Assembly (NCBI GenBank): GCA_965660675.1
Contig: CBFIAU010000007.1
Location: forward strand, 1-64,000
Direction of reading: 5' to 3'
Origin: UBA12202 sp002691725
GTDB lineage: Bacteria; Pseudomonadota; Alphaproteobacteria; Puniceispirillales; UBA1172
Length of the DNA: 64,000 bases
Numbering within the stretch: position 1 is the first letter of the stretch; every line of letters starts with the position of its first letter. Positions 15,434 to 24,547 of this stretch are shown here, in pieces. Below the pieces are notes generated by a model that saw nothing but the letters and a program-made list of their open reading frames with translations, did no database searches and was not told the DNA's origin. Position numbers and translations under genes: made by a program.

Positions 15434-16108
15434 ATGTCAATATTTAATGAAATTTCATCATTTAAGGCTCTATTAGCTTCAGGCTTAGCTCAGAAGAAAG
15501 ATTTAACCAAAATTAAACAACTGCTAAAAAGTGATATTTCAGGTTTGCCTAATTACATAAAACAATACCTTAACGATATTGAAAAGATTTCCAAATTTAC
15601 AAAAAAGAATAACAAAAATATAACTATTCTTGACCATGGTTGTGGTTCAGGAACAGTAGTTATTATTTTGCTGGCATTAGGTTATGAAAGTATCTGCGGT
15701 TTAGATGTTAGAGAGGAAAAATGTTTTAAATACAATAAGTCATTAAGAAAAATACTTAATATCAATCGCGATATATTTATAACTTATGACAATGGAAAAA
15801 TCCCTCTGCCTGATGACTCGGTTAATTATATTTACAGCAATCAGGTTCTTGAACATGTTGCCCCAGATTTAATTGATGAATTTTTATTTGAAGAAAACCG
15901 AATAAAAAATCCAATTTCAATCATCAGACACTCTTTCCCTGTTCGAAATTGTTTTTTTGAAACTCACACAAACACAGCTGTATTACATTGGTTTTTGCCA
16001 AGAAAAATTTTTAACAAATTATTTAATAAGCAAAAACAAGTTTGGCTTGAAAATAACTTATTTCTAAATTGGAGTAAATATTACGAAAAAAATTTGATAA
16101 ATGTTTAG
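15434..16108 (+). CDS. SAM-dependent methyltransferase (likely frameshifted 3' end)
   Basis: 224 residues in the open frame. The class I methyltransferase motif DHGCGSGTVV (about residues 66-75) binds S-adenosylmethionine. Motif II is near GLDVREEK, and NQVLEHV (about 136-142) is the usual post-motif. The gene is very AT-rich and isoleucine/lysine-rich compared with neighbours, a sign of transfer. At A7 (16086-16092) the frame changes: shifting -1 after AAT at 16091-16093 opens a further 70 codons to 16305. Substrate unknown; similar proteins modify sugars or lipids in polysaccharide loci. Confidence 0.65.
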   Translation: MSIFNEISSFKALLASGLAQKKDLTKIKQLLKSDISGLPNYIKQYLNDIEKISKFTKKNNKNITILDHGCGSGTVVIILLALGYESICGLDVREEKCFKYNKSLRKILNINRDIFITYDNGKIPLPDDSVNYIYSNQVLEHVAPDLIDEFLFEENRIKNPISIIRHSFPVRNCFFETHTNTAVLHWFLPRKIFNKLFNKQKQVWLENNLFLNWSKYYEKNLINV

Positions 16109-16305
16109 GCTCTTTTTCTCAGGAAAATTTATCTAGAAATTTTTATATACCTAAAGAAGATTACGATGGTGGATTAATAAAATACTACGTCAGAAGAGTT
16201 TTCATTTTTGCAATTAATATTCGTTTATTATCACCACTCATAAAAAATGTAATTAAAGTTTTAGCAACTCGTGAATTTGTACAACGGAATAATATTAATT
16301 TATAA
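16093..16305 (+). pseudogene. -1 frame continuation of the methyltransferase
   Basis: This 70-codon frame opens FDKCLGSFSQENLSRNFYIP and ends in TAA at 16303-16305. It has the same AT-rich composition as the preceding gene and joins it exactly at an A AAA AAT heptamer. It has no start codon of its own and is best read as the displaced C-terminus. Confidence 0.5.
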
Positions 16306-16528
16306 TATACCATTGTTCATTTTGAATGTTGCCAATCCTGCTTTGTCGGCAACACTCAACTGATAACCACAAGCATCTGGCAAGGCACCTACAATGCACC
16401 TAAAGGGCATCTGGCAGGAATGATGCATTTTTTGCACCCCAACTGGTAGTTTTTAACACTTTACTTGACGCTAACGGAAAGGCTAAAAATAACCTTAATT
16501 GTAAATCTGATTTTTAGAGCACATCCAA
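16306..16528. other. intergenic with hairpin and short direct repeat
   Basis: TGTTGCC (16327-16333) pairs with GGCAACA (16348-16354). GCATCTGGCA occurs twice, near 16373 and 16409. No gene or obvious promoter is seen for the ATP-grasp operon that follows. Confidence 0.4.
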
Positions 16529-17938
16529 ATGTTCGATGAAATGCTATGCGATCACAGCCATGAAGGGCGAAAACCATATGAGAAACTGGTGTCATGGCTT
16601 GGAGAGCAAGATCTAAATAAATTGATGGAAAAGTCAGTTATGGCTGAAGACCTTTTCCGTCATGTTGGCATCACTTTTAATGTATATGGTGACAAAGAAG
16701 CTGAAGAGCGTTTAATTCCGTTTGATCTGATACCCAGAATATTATCCGCAGATGAGTGGCGAATATTGGAGCGTGGCATCATCCAACGTGTTGCCGCCAT
16801 AAATGCTTTCCTCAACGATATATATAACGGCCAGCAAATTATAAAAGCAGGAGTCATCCCTGCCGATTTGATATATAAAAACAAAGCTTTTTTGCCGCAA
16901 ATGTGCGGCTTTACGCCAGCGGGAAGTGTGTACACTCACGTTGTTGGTGTGGATATCGTTCGGACAGGCCCAAACGATTTCTTCGTATTGGAAGACAACG
17001 CCCGGGTTCCGTCTGGTGTGTCATATATGCTTGAAAACCGCTCTACGATGCAGCACATGTTTCCAGAGCTTTTTACATCGCACCAAATAAAACCAATTAG
17101 CAACTATCCAAAGGACCTTTATAACTCTCTTGCTTTATGCGCCCAAACCAAAATTGATGATCCAAACATCGTTGTTTTGACACCGGGTATTTATAATTCC
17201 GCGTATTATGAACATTCATTTTTAGCCGATGAAATGGGCGTCGAGTTAGTTCAGGGTTCTGATCTGGAAATCTGTGATGGGCGAGTCATGATCCGCACGA
17301 CTACCGGAACAGAAACGGTCGATGTGATCTATCGCCGAATAGATGATGATTTTCTTGATCCCTTGTCATTCGATTCTAAAAGCTTGCTTGGCACACCTGG
17401 TCTCTTTGACGCCTACCGAAATGGCAATGTAATTCTCGCTAATGCGCCGGGAACAGGCATTGCAGATGATAAAGCCATATACTCATATATTCCCGAAATT
17501 ATAAAATTTTATATGGGAGAAAAAGCACTGCTCAATAACATCCCGACATGGCGTTGCGCTGAGGCTGAAAATTTAAGCTATGTGCTTGATCATTTGCATG
17601 AATTAGTGGTCAAGGAAGTGCATGGCTCGGGTGGTTACGGAATGTTGGTCGGGCCTGCCGCAAGCAAACGTGAACTGGCAGCCTTTACCAAGAAACTTAA
17701 AGCTAATCCGGGCAAATATGTTGCGCAACCCACTCTGGCACTGTCGACCGTACCAATCCTGACAAAACATGGTCTGGCACCACGGCATGTTGATTTGCGG
17801 CCATTTGTGCTGGTGTCACCCGATACTATCAAGGTTACGCCCGGAGGATTGACTCGCGTTGCGCTTAAAAAAGGGTCATTGGTTGTCAATTCCAGCCAAG
17901 GTGGCGGCACCAAAGATACTTGGGTAATAGGCTCTTAA
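16529..17938 (+). CDS. circularly permuted ATP-grasp protein (DUF404/407)
   Basis: 469 residues. Family signatures are FRHVGITFNVYGD (about 44-56), RLIPFDLIPRIL, the GVDIVR..FFVLEDNARVPSGVSYMLENR block (about 140-172), YRRIDDDFLDP and VVKEVHGSGGYGM near 361-373. This type is predicted to be a peptide-bond-forming ligase. It is the first gene of a four-gene operon with an alpha-E protein, a transglutaminase-like protein and an Anbu protease, a known but functionally unsettled combination. The start matches the family N-terminus, although no strong ribosome binding site is visible. Its stop is followed at once by the next ATG. Confidence 0.85.
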   Translation: MFDEMLCDHSHEGRKPYEKLVSWLGEQDLNKLMEKSVMAEDLFRHVGITFNVYGDKEAEERLIPFDLIPRILSADEWRILERGIIQRVAAINAFLNDIYNGQQIIKAGVIPADLIYKNKAFLPQMCGFTPAGSVYTHVVGVDIVRTGPNDFFVLEDNARVPSGVSYMLENRSTMQHMFPELFTSHQIKPISNYPKDLYNSLALCAQTKIDDPNIVVLTPGIYNSAYYEHSFLADEMGVELVQGSDLEICDGRVMIRTTTGTETVDVIYRRIDDDFLDPLSFDSKSLLGTPGLFDAYRNGNVILANAPGTGIADDKAIYSYIPEIIKFYMGEKALLNNIPTWRCAEAENLSYVLDHLHELVVKEVHGSGGYGMLVGPAASKRELAAFTKKLKANPGKYVAQPTLALSTVPILTKHGLAPRHVDLRPFVLVSPDTIKVTPGGLTRVALKKGSLVVNSSQGGGTKDTWVIGS

Positions 17939-18877
17939 ATGCTGGGGCGCCACGGAAATAATTTGTTTTGGATGGCGCGATACCTGGAGCGCAGCGAAAA
18001 TATAGCGCGCCAGATACAAGCCGCGTTGCACCACGCCTTATCACGCGAAGATGAAGGTGAAGAAGAATGGGCGTCCATCATCACCAGTGGTGGGTCGAGA
18101 AAAATATTTGATAAAAAATATGACACTCTATCAACAACAAACGTCATCAATTTTTTACTTCGCGACAGGGATAACATCAATAGCGTGGCATCGCTAATGT
18201 CGAAAGCCCGACAGAATGGTCGTTCCGTCCGCACTTCGCTGACGCAAGAGGTTTGGCTGTCGCTCAATGAAAGCTGGATCACTTGCGAAGCGGCTTTGAA
18301 AACGCCTGTCAACATCCATGACCTGCCAGTCATTCTTGACGGCATCATAAAAGGCAGCTCCCTATTCCGAGGAGCGCTTTACGGCACCATGCTGCATAAC
18401 GATATTTTCAATTTTCTTCGTCTCGGCACATTCATTGAGCGAGCAGATAATACGATCAGAATCGTAGAAACGAAATATCACCGGTTGTTACCAACCGCCA
18501 AAGTGATAGGAGGCAGCGAAGATCAGAGCCAATGGGAAGTGATGCTGCGTTCGCTGGCAGCTTGGCGTTCATTTAATTGGCTGAAAAAGGGGCGGCTAGA
18601 CCCTCTTGGTGTTGCCGATTTTTTGATTTTTGATGAGCAAATGCCGCGATCAATCAATTTCTGCTATAAGATGGTAAGGTATAATCTTGAAGACCTGTCG
18701 AATTTCTACGGCAGGGATTACAAAAGCTTGGGCATGGCGCGTGAGATTTGTCTGAAACTGACCAATGACCGCGCAAAAAATATTCAGATAATCAATCTTA
18801 GGGACTTCATTACCAAGCATATTGCCAAAAACAGCCAATTAAGCCTAACCATCGCCACGGATTTTAATTTGAATTAG
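17939..18877 (+). CDS. alpha-E domain protein (DUF403)
   Basis: 312 residues, nearly all helical. The N-terminus MLGRHGNNLFWMARYLERSE is the hallmark of the alpha-E family, and FLRLGTFIERADNTIRI (about 159-175) is its second conserved helix. It always accompanies the permuted ATP-grasp protein, as here with zero spacing (TAA then ATG). It is thought to be a partner or substrate carrier for the ligase. Biochemical function is unknown. Confidence 0.85.
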   Translation: MLGRHGNNLFWMARYLERSENIARQIQAALHHALSREDEGEEEWASIITSGGSRKIFDKKYDTLSTTNVINFLLRDRDNINSVASLMSKARQNGRSVRTSLTQEVWLSLNESWITCEAALKTPVNIHDLPVILDGIIKGSSLFRGALYGTMLHNDIFNFLRLGTFIERADNTIRIVETKYHRLLPTAKVIGGSEDQSQWEVMLRSLAAWRSFNWLKKGRLDPLGVADFLIFDEQMPRSINFCYKMVRYNLEDLSNFYGRDYKSLGMAREICLKLTNDRAKNIQIINLRDFITKHIAKNSQLSLTIATDFNLN

Positions 18878-18879
18878 CC

Positions 18880-19692
18880 ATGATACATTCAATTAATCAT
18901 CAAACCGTTTTTGACTATGAAACAACCCCGAAATCTGTTGTCCAGCGCTTGCACCTTACTCCGCTAGGCTTTTCCCATCAGCATGTCATTGAGTGGGATA
19001 TAGATGTTGATGGCGGCGCAATCGTAATGGAGACAACTGATTATCATGGCAATACGGTTCACCTGTGCAGACATCATTCCGATATCAAAAAAATGCAAAT
19101 TATCTGCCGTGGACAGGTTGATGTCATAGATACGAACGGCATCACCGGGGCGCATGATAGCAGTCTTCCCCTTGAACTTTTCAAGAACGCCACCGCCCTT
19201 TCCATGCCAGGTCCTCGCTTGTCGCAATTAGGCAAAGACATGACAAGCTTTATGGAGGATAATCAAAACGGTGACCTTCATATTCTGCATGAGTTATCGG
19301 TGCGTATATTGGCCAATATCACATATTCAAAGGGCAAAACTAATATTTCCACGACTGCTGAAATGGCGATGGAAATCGGTGCAGGTGTCTGTCAGGATCA
19401 TGTTCACGCCTTCTTGGCGGTGGCGCGCTTGCTTGGCTTCAGTGCAAGATATGTGAGTGGATATTTGCTGATGCAGGATAAAGTTCAAGACGCGAGCCAT
19501 GCTTGGGCTGAGGTTCATGTCGACAGCCTGGGCTGGGTAGGATTTGATATTTCAAATGGCATTTCGCCAGATGATCGTTATGTGAAGCTCGCAACAGGTT
19601 TTGACTACGCTGACGTTATTCCACTATCAGGTGTCAGGTTTGGTAGTGGGGAAGAACAGATTGCTACACGAATAATGATCAGCCAACAGTAA
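18880..19692 (+). CDS. transglutaminase-like cysteine peptidase family protein
   Basis: 270 residues. An N-terminal beta-rich region (Bact_transglu_N type) is followed by the transglutaminase-like core. The triad is visible as Cys171 (GAGVCQDHVH), His207 (ASHAWAEV) and Asp223 (GFDISNG). It is probably a peptidase or amidase acting on the product of the ATP-grasp ligase. It begins 2 nt after the alpha-E stop codon. Confidence 0.85.
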   Translation: MIHSINHQTVFDYETTPKSVVQRLHLTPLGFSHQHVIEWDIDVDGGAIVMETTDYHGNTVHLCRHHSDIKKMQIICRGQVDVIDTNGITGAHDSSLPLELFKNATALSMPGPRLSQLGKDMTSFMEDNQNGDLHILHELSVRILANITYSKGKTNISTTAEMAMEIGAGVCQDHVHAFLAVARLLGFSARYVSGYLLMQDKVQDASHAWAEVHVDSLGWVGFDISNGISPDDRYVKLATGFDYADVIPLSGVRFGSGEEQIATRIMISQQ

Positions 19693-19709
19693 ATAAGGAC
19701 TAAAAACCA

Positions 19710-20447
19710 ATGTCATATTGCGTTGCTCTAAAATTGTCTCACGGGTTGGTGTTTATGTCAGACACTCTGACCAATGCTGGCCTCGACAATGTTTCCCGAT
19801 ACCCTAAGACTTTTTCATGGGGTATAGATGGAGAACGGCAAATTTTACTCGCCACAGCTGGAAATTTGGCGACTAGCCAAGCCGTCGTTAGTATTCTGTC
19901 CGAGCAAACCAGAACTCGCGACAAACAGCTTCCATCAATACTAGAAGCTCCTACCATGTTTCAAGTTGCAAGAACCGTCAGCGAAACTCTGGCAGAGGTA
20001 ATCAACACTTCAGCAAGAGGCCAGCAACGAGCCGAAAGCACCTTCTCCTCAACCTTTATCCTTGGCGGCCAGATCAAAGGCGGCGGTGTAAGGCTTTACC
20101 TGATTTATCCCGAAGGAAACTTTATCGAAGTGTCAGAAGAAAACCCGTTTTTCCAAATTGGCGAAACAAAATATGGACGACCTATTCTGGTTAGGGCATT
20201 TGAGCAAGACATGAGTTTTGAGGACGCAATCAAGCTCTTAATGGTGTCCTTTGACTCCACCATAAAAGCCAACCTTTCCGTTGGCCCACCGCTGGATATA
20301 AACATCTATCAAAGTGATAGTTACGTCCCGCCCAAATCATTGCAAATCAAAGCTGACAACCCGTATCTCCAAATGGTTTCACGAGAATGGGGCGAAGCGT
20401 TAAAAGAAAGTCTATACTCCCTCCCCAGATTTAGCTTTGATGAGTGA
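19710..20447 (+). CDS. Anbu-type proteasome-like peptidase
   Basis: 245 residues of the Ntn-hydrolase proteasome beta fold. The start M-S-Y-C-V-A-L-K-L would expose Ser2 as N-terminal nucleophile after methionine removal. SDTLTNAGLDNVSRY and TFSSTFILGGQ match the Anbu (ancestral beta subunit) family. Anbu proteins form open-ring assemblies and sit in operons with ATP-grasp, alpha-E and transglutaminase proteins, exactly as here. Physiological substrates are not known. A spacing of 17 nt from the preceding gene supports one transcript. Confidence 0.85.
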   Translation: MSYCVALKLSHGLVFMSDTLTNAGLDNVSRYPKTFSWGIDGERQILLATAGNLATSQAVVSILSEQTRTRDKQLPSILEAPTMFQVARTVSETLAEVINTSARGQQRAESTFSSTFILGGQIKGGGVRLYLIYPEGNFIEVSEENPFFQIGETKYGRPILVRAFEQDMSFEDAIKLLMVSFDSTIKANLSVGPPLDINIYQSDSYVPPKSLQIKADNPYLQMVSREWGEALKESLYSLPRFSFDE

Positions 20448-20525
20448 ACACCTAAAAGTTACCAGATTGTTGCAGTTATCTGATTTCTAGTGTCGCAAAA
20501 AGACAGAACCCAACCATTACAGCAT

Positions 20526-21002
20526 CTACACACCCCGAATAGAGAAGCCAATTCCTAATGACAGGCCAAAAATTGAATGCATCATTAACGCCAATGCACA
20601 TGCCAAAAGCGGATTAGGGGTTTTGTTTGCAAATACACCATTACCCATTGCTGGCATAAAAAATAGCCACGGCACAGCTACGGTTGCGACACCAAAAATG
20701 AAGCCATCAAGATAGCTGGCACGCAAATATTCTAAATGGATCAATAAAGCAAAAACAGCAGCATAGAATATGGCTACGGCGTAGTGTACGAGCCATCCTG
20801 CTGCGGTTTCGTATTTTGCTTTGGGGGCTTCACCAAGTTGCTCGGCAAATACTCTGCCTTTGCTTATAACGCCGATAAACCACCGACCAACAAGCGACCA
20901 ATTGGTTGGGGGAATGGATGTAAATACTTGAAACAATCGCTGCCACAGATCAAAGACAACGCATGACCCAATACCTATTAGAACCAGTTCCACATACGGC
21001 AT
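20526..21002 (-). CDS. DUF2938 membrane protein
   Basis: 158 residues from the ATG at 21002, which has AGGTG about 8 nt upstream; the in-frame TTG at 21020 is less likely. Four hydrophobic spans (about 5-20, 70-92, 100-118 and 130-155) and signatures SCVVFDLWQRLF and GWLVHYAVAIFYA fit DUF2938, a family of unknown function. It converges on the Anbu operon and is transcribed alone. Confidence 0.7.
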   Translation of the reverse strand: MPYVELVLIGIGSCVVFDLWQRLFQVFTSIPPTNWSLVGRWFIGVISKGRVFAEQLGEAPKAKYETAAGWLVHYAVAIFYAAVFALLIHLEYLRASYLDGFIFGVATVAVPWLFFMPAMGNGVFANKTPNPLLACALALMMHSIFGLSLGIGFSIRGV

Positions 21003-21292
21003 TTGCTGAACACCTATCAACGTGCAGGCAGTTAATCTTTAGCAATACAATCGGTTACACATGACGAGATGCGGGAAAGTTGTGCCAGTGGACAGCAGGC
21101 CTACGCTACTTACTTGCACCCCTTACCAATTGGATTACAGGTATAAGATGAGTTTATGTGAACTATGCTATCTGTCAACATGCACGAATATTTTATGATG
21201 TGTGAATCAGCTCAGTGCTTGGCTCACCCTGTCAGCCTCGTATAAGCCAGACTGCTCTGCCAGAACCAACACCTCCCCCTCACTTTTACAAA

Positions 21293-22408
21293 TTAAAATG
21301 GCAAATCAGATACCAGCCCTCGACGCGAATAGCCGTCAGGTGTATGCACCACAACCGGCGTCCCCACCTGCCAATGTGATTTAGGGATCATGGAAATACC
21401 GATATTAGATTGCAGACGCGGTGAATAAATCCCCGATGTAATTTGCCCAATATTGGCACCATCCGGGGTGGTGACAGGAAATGGCTTGCCGCAAGGTGGG
21501 GTTTTATCACCTTCAAATGTCACCCCTCTAAGTTGCTGGTGATGGCCGTCATGAGCAATTTTCTGGAGCGCCGCCTTACCAAAATAATCAATATCATCAC
21601 CAAGATAGCAAAATGACGCAAAGCCACATTCAAAGGGGTTGTTGTCACGGGTGAACTCATTCCCCCATGAGAATAATCCCCCTTCGATACGCTCAATCAA
21701 ATTGGGGCAACCTGGCTCAATCTGATAATCTTTGCCAGCCTTCCAGATCAAATCCCATAATTTATCCCCAAGGTGCCAGCCCTTGAGATAAATCTCAAAG
21801 CCGCCTTGTTTACAATATCCCGAACGGGCAATGATTTGCGGAGTCCCAAGAACATCAAATGTATCAAAGTGAAAATATTTAAGATCGCGGATAGTATCAC
21901 CAAAGAGATCACTCATCAGCTCCACCGCTTTCGGGCCCTGGATCGCAAGAGGGTAAACATCAGGCTCATCAATACTCACATCAAGCCCTAATCCTAATGC
22001 CAGACCCTTCGCCCAAAGCAGAATATCTGAATCCGCAATCGACATCCAAAAATGATGCTCAGCCAGTTTCAGCAAAATGGGATCATTAAGCATACAGGCA
22101 TTTTCATCAATCAAGGGAATATACATCCCCTGCCCAACATGCGCTTTCCGCAAATCGCGGGGCGTCATTAACTGAACCAAACGCGCCGCATCAGGGCCTT
22201 TTATTTCGACTTGCCTCTGGCAACCAACATCCCAAATCTGGACATGCTCACGCAGGTGCCAGTAATCTTCTTCAACAGTAGCAGCAAAGGCTTTGGGGAG
22301 AAGCATATGATTAACAACACTAAAACCTCTCACTCCATGAATTTCTACCTTGTGAGTATATGGTGTTCGCCTGATCCGGCGCGACATATTCAAACCTGTT
22401 TCTGACAT
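21293..22408 (-). CDS. dmdA: DMSP demethylase family protein (GcvT fold)
   Basis: 371 residues, the length of DmdA. Blocks typical of DmdA rather than generic GcvT are RRIRRTPYT (10-18), VNHMLLP (32-38), HVQIWDV (55-61), QVEIKGPDAARLVQLMTPRD (66-85), YIPLIDENACMLNDP, SDILLWAKGLALG and CPNLIERIEGGLFSWGNE. The family transfers a methyl group from dimethylsulfoniopropionate to tetrahydrofolate, leaving methylmercaptopropionate. Last gene of a minus-strand operon with a transthyretin-like protein, a ThDP enzyme and an FMN hydroxyacid dehydrogenase, which is not a classic dmdA setting. A GGGGGGAAAG run precedes the ATG. A related sulfonium substrate is possible. Confidence 0.8.
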   Translation of the reverse strand: MSETGLNMSRRIRRTPYTHKVEIHGVRGFSVVNHMLLPKAFAATVEEDYWHLREHVQIWDVGCQRQVEIKGPDAARLVQLMTPRDLRKAHVGQGMYIPLIDENACMLNDPILLKLAEHHFWMSIADSDILLWAKGLALGLGLDVSIDEPDVYPLAIQGPKAVELMSDLFGDTIRDLKYFHFDTFDVLGTPQIIARSGYCKQGGFEIYLKGWHLGDKLWDLIWKAGKDYQIEPGCPNLIERIEGGLFSWGNEFTRDNNPFECGFASFCYLGDDIDYFGKAALQKIAHDGHHQQLRGVTFEGDKTPPCGKPFPVTTPDGANIGQITSGIYSPRLQSNIGISMIPKSHWQVGTPVVVHTPDGYSRRGLVSDLPF

Positions 22409-22432
22409 GTTTTCTTTCCCCCCGAAAGATTC

Positions 22433-22780
22433 TTAGCTCGACCACCAACAGGAATAGCTGTTTGGTGACATGATAATTGGAATATGATATTTAGCATCAG
22501 CATCAGGCATAGCAAACCGAATGACAATATCATCAAGAATATGCATGCCATTTTTTGGTATATCAAATTGATTAAAATAGGCGGCACTGGCAATAACCAG
22601 TTCATAGCTACCGCCAATAACAGCATCAAATTCTTTTGAAAATCTGCCGCCATCGTCACTTGCTTCGGTGAAAATGATCTGGCGGCTCGCATCATCTTTG
22701 ATCAGAAACAAGCTAACACCAACCTGACCCGCATGAGTGCCGTCAACGGCGTTCAGAAAATGTGATGATAGAATGGCCAT
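22433..22780 (-). CDS. transthyretin-like protein (HIU hydrolase family, divergent)
   Basis: 115 residues. LSSHFLNAVDGTHAGQVGVSL at the start and YHIPIIMSP near the end identify the 5-hydroxyisourate hydrolase/transthyretin-like fold. Equivalents of three catalytic residues are visible (His7, Arg46, His99), but the C-terminal YRGS motif is replaced by YSCWWSS, so the arginine is lost. No other purine-catabolism gene lies nearby; the neighbours are dmdA (24 nt downstream) and a ThDP enzyme. It probably acts on a different small molecule. The fold is well supported, the function is not. Confidence 0.75.
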   Translation of the reverse strand: MAILSSHFLNAVDGTHAGQVGVSLFLIKDDASRQIIFTEASDDGGRFSKEFDAVIGGSYELVIASAAYFNQFDIPKNGMHILDDIVIRFAMPDADAKYHIPIIMSPNSYSCWWSS

Positions 22781-22804
22781 GATACCCCTTTCCCACGCTT
22801 ATCT

Positions 22805-24547
22805 CTATTCAATAGAGGCTTTGTCGCGTTTTGACGTTGTTGCCAATACAATAGGGCTAATCACGCCCTTCACCTTAACATTGACACAAGCGGTTTTACC
22901 ACTGGCTATGGCTCTTTGAACAGCCGGGATGATATCTTCCCTTTTCTCGACAAGCTCACCATAACCGCCAAGCCCTTCAAACATACTATGGAAAGGAATA
23001 TCGCGGAAATCTGTTGCATAATGAGTGCCACTCTCAAATAACCGTTCTTGCTGCTGCGATATGCAATCCAGCCCGCCATTATTATCAATAACAACAGTGA
23101 TCGGACGGTTTTCTTGAAATGCCGCCTCAATCGACAGCCCGCCCGAAAGGAAAGCCCCATCACCACTAATCAAGACAACATTTTTATCAGGATGAGTGTT
23201 CTTGGCTGATATCGCAAAAGACACGCCAACACCAAGCAAGCTAAACGTTCCAGGATGCAGGATACCGCCTAGTTTTTTGCCCTTGTATCCAGCAAGATTA
23301 ATAGCGATCTCAGACCAGAAATGAGTATTACCGCCATCAATGACGAGCCAGTCATCATCAGCCATGGCGTCTTGCACATCAAGCGCCAGTTGCAGCGGAT
23401 GAATACGGCCACCGAACTCCGCTTGAGCCGCGTCATGCTCAACATCTGCAATCATTTTATTGACCCATTCGCCGCGCTTTTCCCGGTTTAATTCATACCA
23501 TTGTCGATCAAGGGTAAAATCTGGATTATCGGCGTGATCAATCAGCGCTTGCAAAAACACCCCCGGATCACTCAACAGGCTATAATCGGCGGCACGATTA
23601 AACTCAATTTCTTCATGTGAGCCATTGATACAGATCAGTTCTGTGGTATCAGGAAACAGCGGCGGATTACCAAAATTCATCTGATTATCAAGCCGTGCCC
23701 CAACCATCAGCACCAGATCAGAATCATGAAAGGCATCAGCAGAAGGATGATATTGGTGAATATCTGCCAGCCCCATATAGGCCTCACATTTCTCACCTAA
23801 TAATTTCTGGTGATAGGGGATATTGAAAACAGGGATGCCGCATTTGCGTCCAGCCTGTTCAAGCAAGGCTTCTGATTTTGACCACCAGACCCCGTGTCCG
23901 CCAATCAAAACAGGCTTTCGGGCCGCATTCAGCTTGCTCAGGATATAGCCTAGCCGTTGCGGTTCAGGCCATGCCCTTGCCGATGCTGGCGGGCTAATAT
24001 CAAAAGGGCGCTCGTGGCGGCCAGCATCTTCGGCAAAGGACGAGAACATAATATCAACAGGCAGGCTGAGATGTACGGCCCCCGGATAGCCATTAGTGGC
24101 AATTTTATAAGCGCGATCCACAAACTCATTAATGCGCTCACCATCGGTAATGGTAGCGCTGTATTTGGTCAATGGCGCGGCAATGGCAACATCGTCAATT
24201 TCCTTAAAGCCGCCTGCCCCTTGGCGCTTGAGTGTGCTTGACCCTGTTACAAAAATGACAGGTGAGCGTTCTCCCCACGCTTCCATCATGGACGGCACGG
24301 CATTGGCAAAGCCCTCTGGCCCAACCAGACAGACAGCAGGTTTTCTGGTGATGCGCGTATGGCCATCAGCCAGATGCCCGGCGATTTGCTCATGCGGGCA
24401 GTTGATCACTTTCATCTGACATTCCATGAAACCTTCCAGCGCAGGATTACAAAATCCGCCAGATAAGGTAAAGACATGGTCTATGCCTTTTTCTTGTAAT
24501 GCTCTTGCCAACAAAGCCCCGCCACGGATTTTTTTTATATCATTCAT
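22805..24547 (-). CDS. thiamine-diphosphate-dependent enzyme (acetolactate synthase/2-hydroxyacyl lyase type)
   Basis: 580 residues in the three-domain POX/AHAS layout. The N-terminal domain carries the ThDP-activating glutamate (INCPHEQIAGHLADG, about 48-62). The middle Rossmann-like domain has RKPVLIGGHGVWWS, and the C-terminal domain has the ThDP/Mg motif GDGAFLSGG..NN. It makes or breaks C-C bonds next to a carbonyl, for example 2-oxo-acid decarboxylation or carboligation; which one is not clear. The ATG at 24547 overlaps the dehydrogenase stop (ATGA) and has GGAG upstream. A longer upstream frame is inside that gene. Confidence 0.8.
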   Translation of the reverse strand: MNDIKKIRGGALLARALQEKGIDHVFTLSGGFCNPALEGFMECQMKVINCPHEQIAGHLADGHTRITRKPAVCLVGPEGFANAVPSMMEAWGERSPVIFVTGSSTLKRQGAGGFKEIDDVAIAAPLTKYSATITDGERINEFVDRAYKIATNGYPGAVHLSLPVDIMFSSFAEDAGRHERPFDISPPASARAWPEPQRLGYILSKLNAARKPVLIGGHGVWWSKSEALLEQAGRKCGIPVFNIPYHQKLLGEKCEAYMGLADIHQYHPSADAFHDSDLVLMVGARLDNQMNFGNPPLFPDTTELICINGSHEEIEFNRAADYSLLSDPGVFLQALIDHADNPDFTLDRQWYELNREKRGEWVNKMIADVEHDAAQAEFGGRIHPLQLALDVQDAMADDDWLVIDGGNTHFWSEIAINLAGYKGKKLGGILHPGTFSLLGVGVSFAISAKNTHPDKNVVLISGDGAFLSGGLSIEAAFQENRPITVVIDNNGGLDCISQQQERLFESGTHYATDFRDIPFHSMFEGLGGYGELVEKREDIIPAVQRAIASGKTACVNVKVKGVISPIVLATTSKRDKASIE

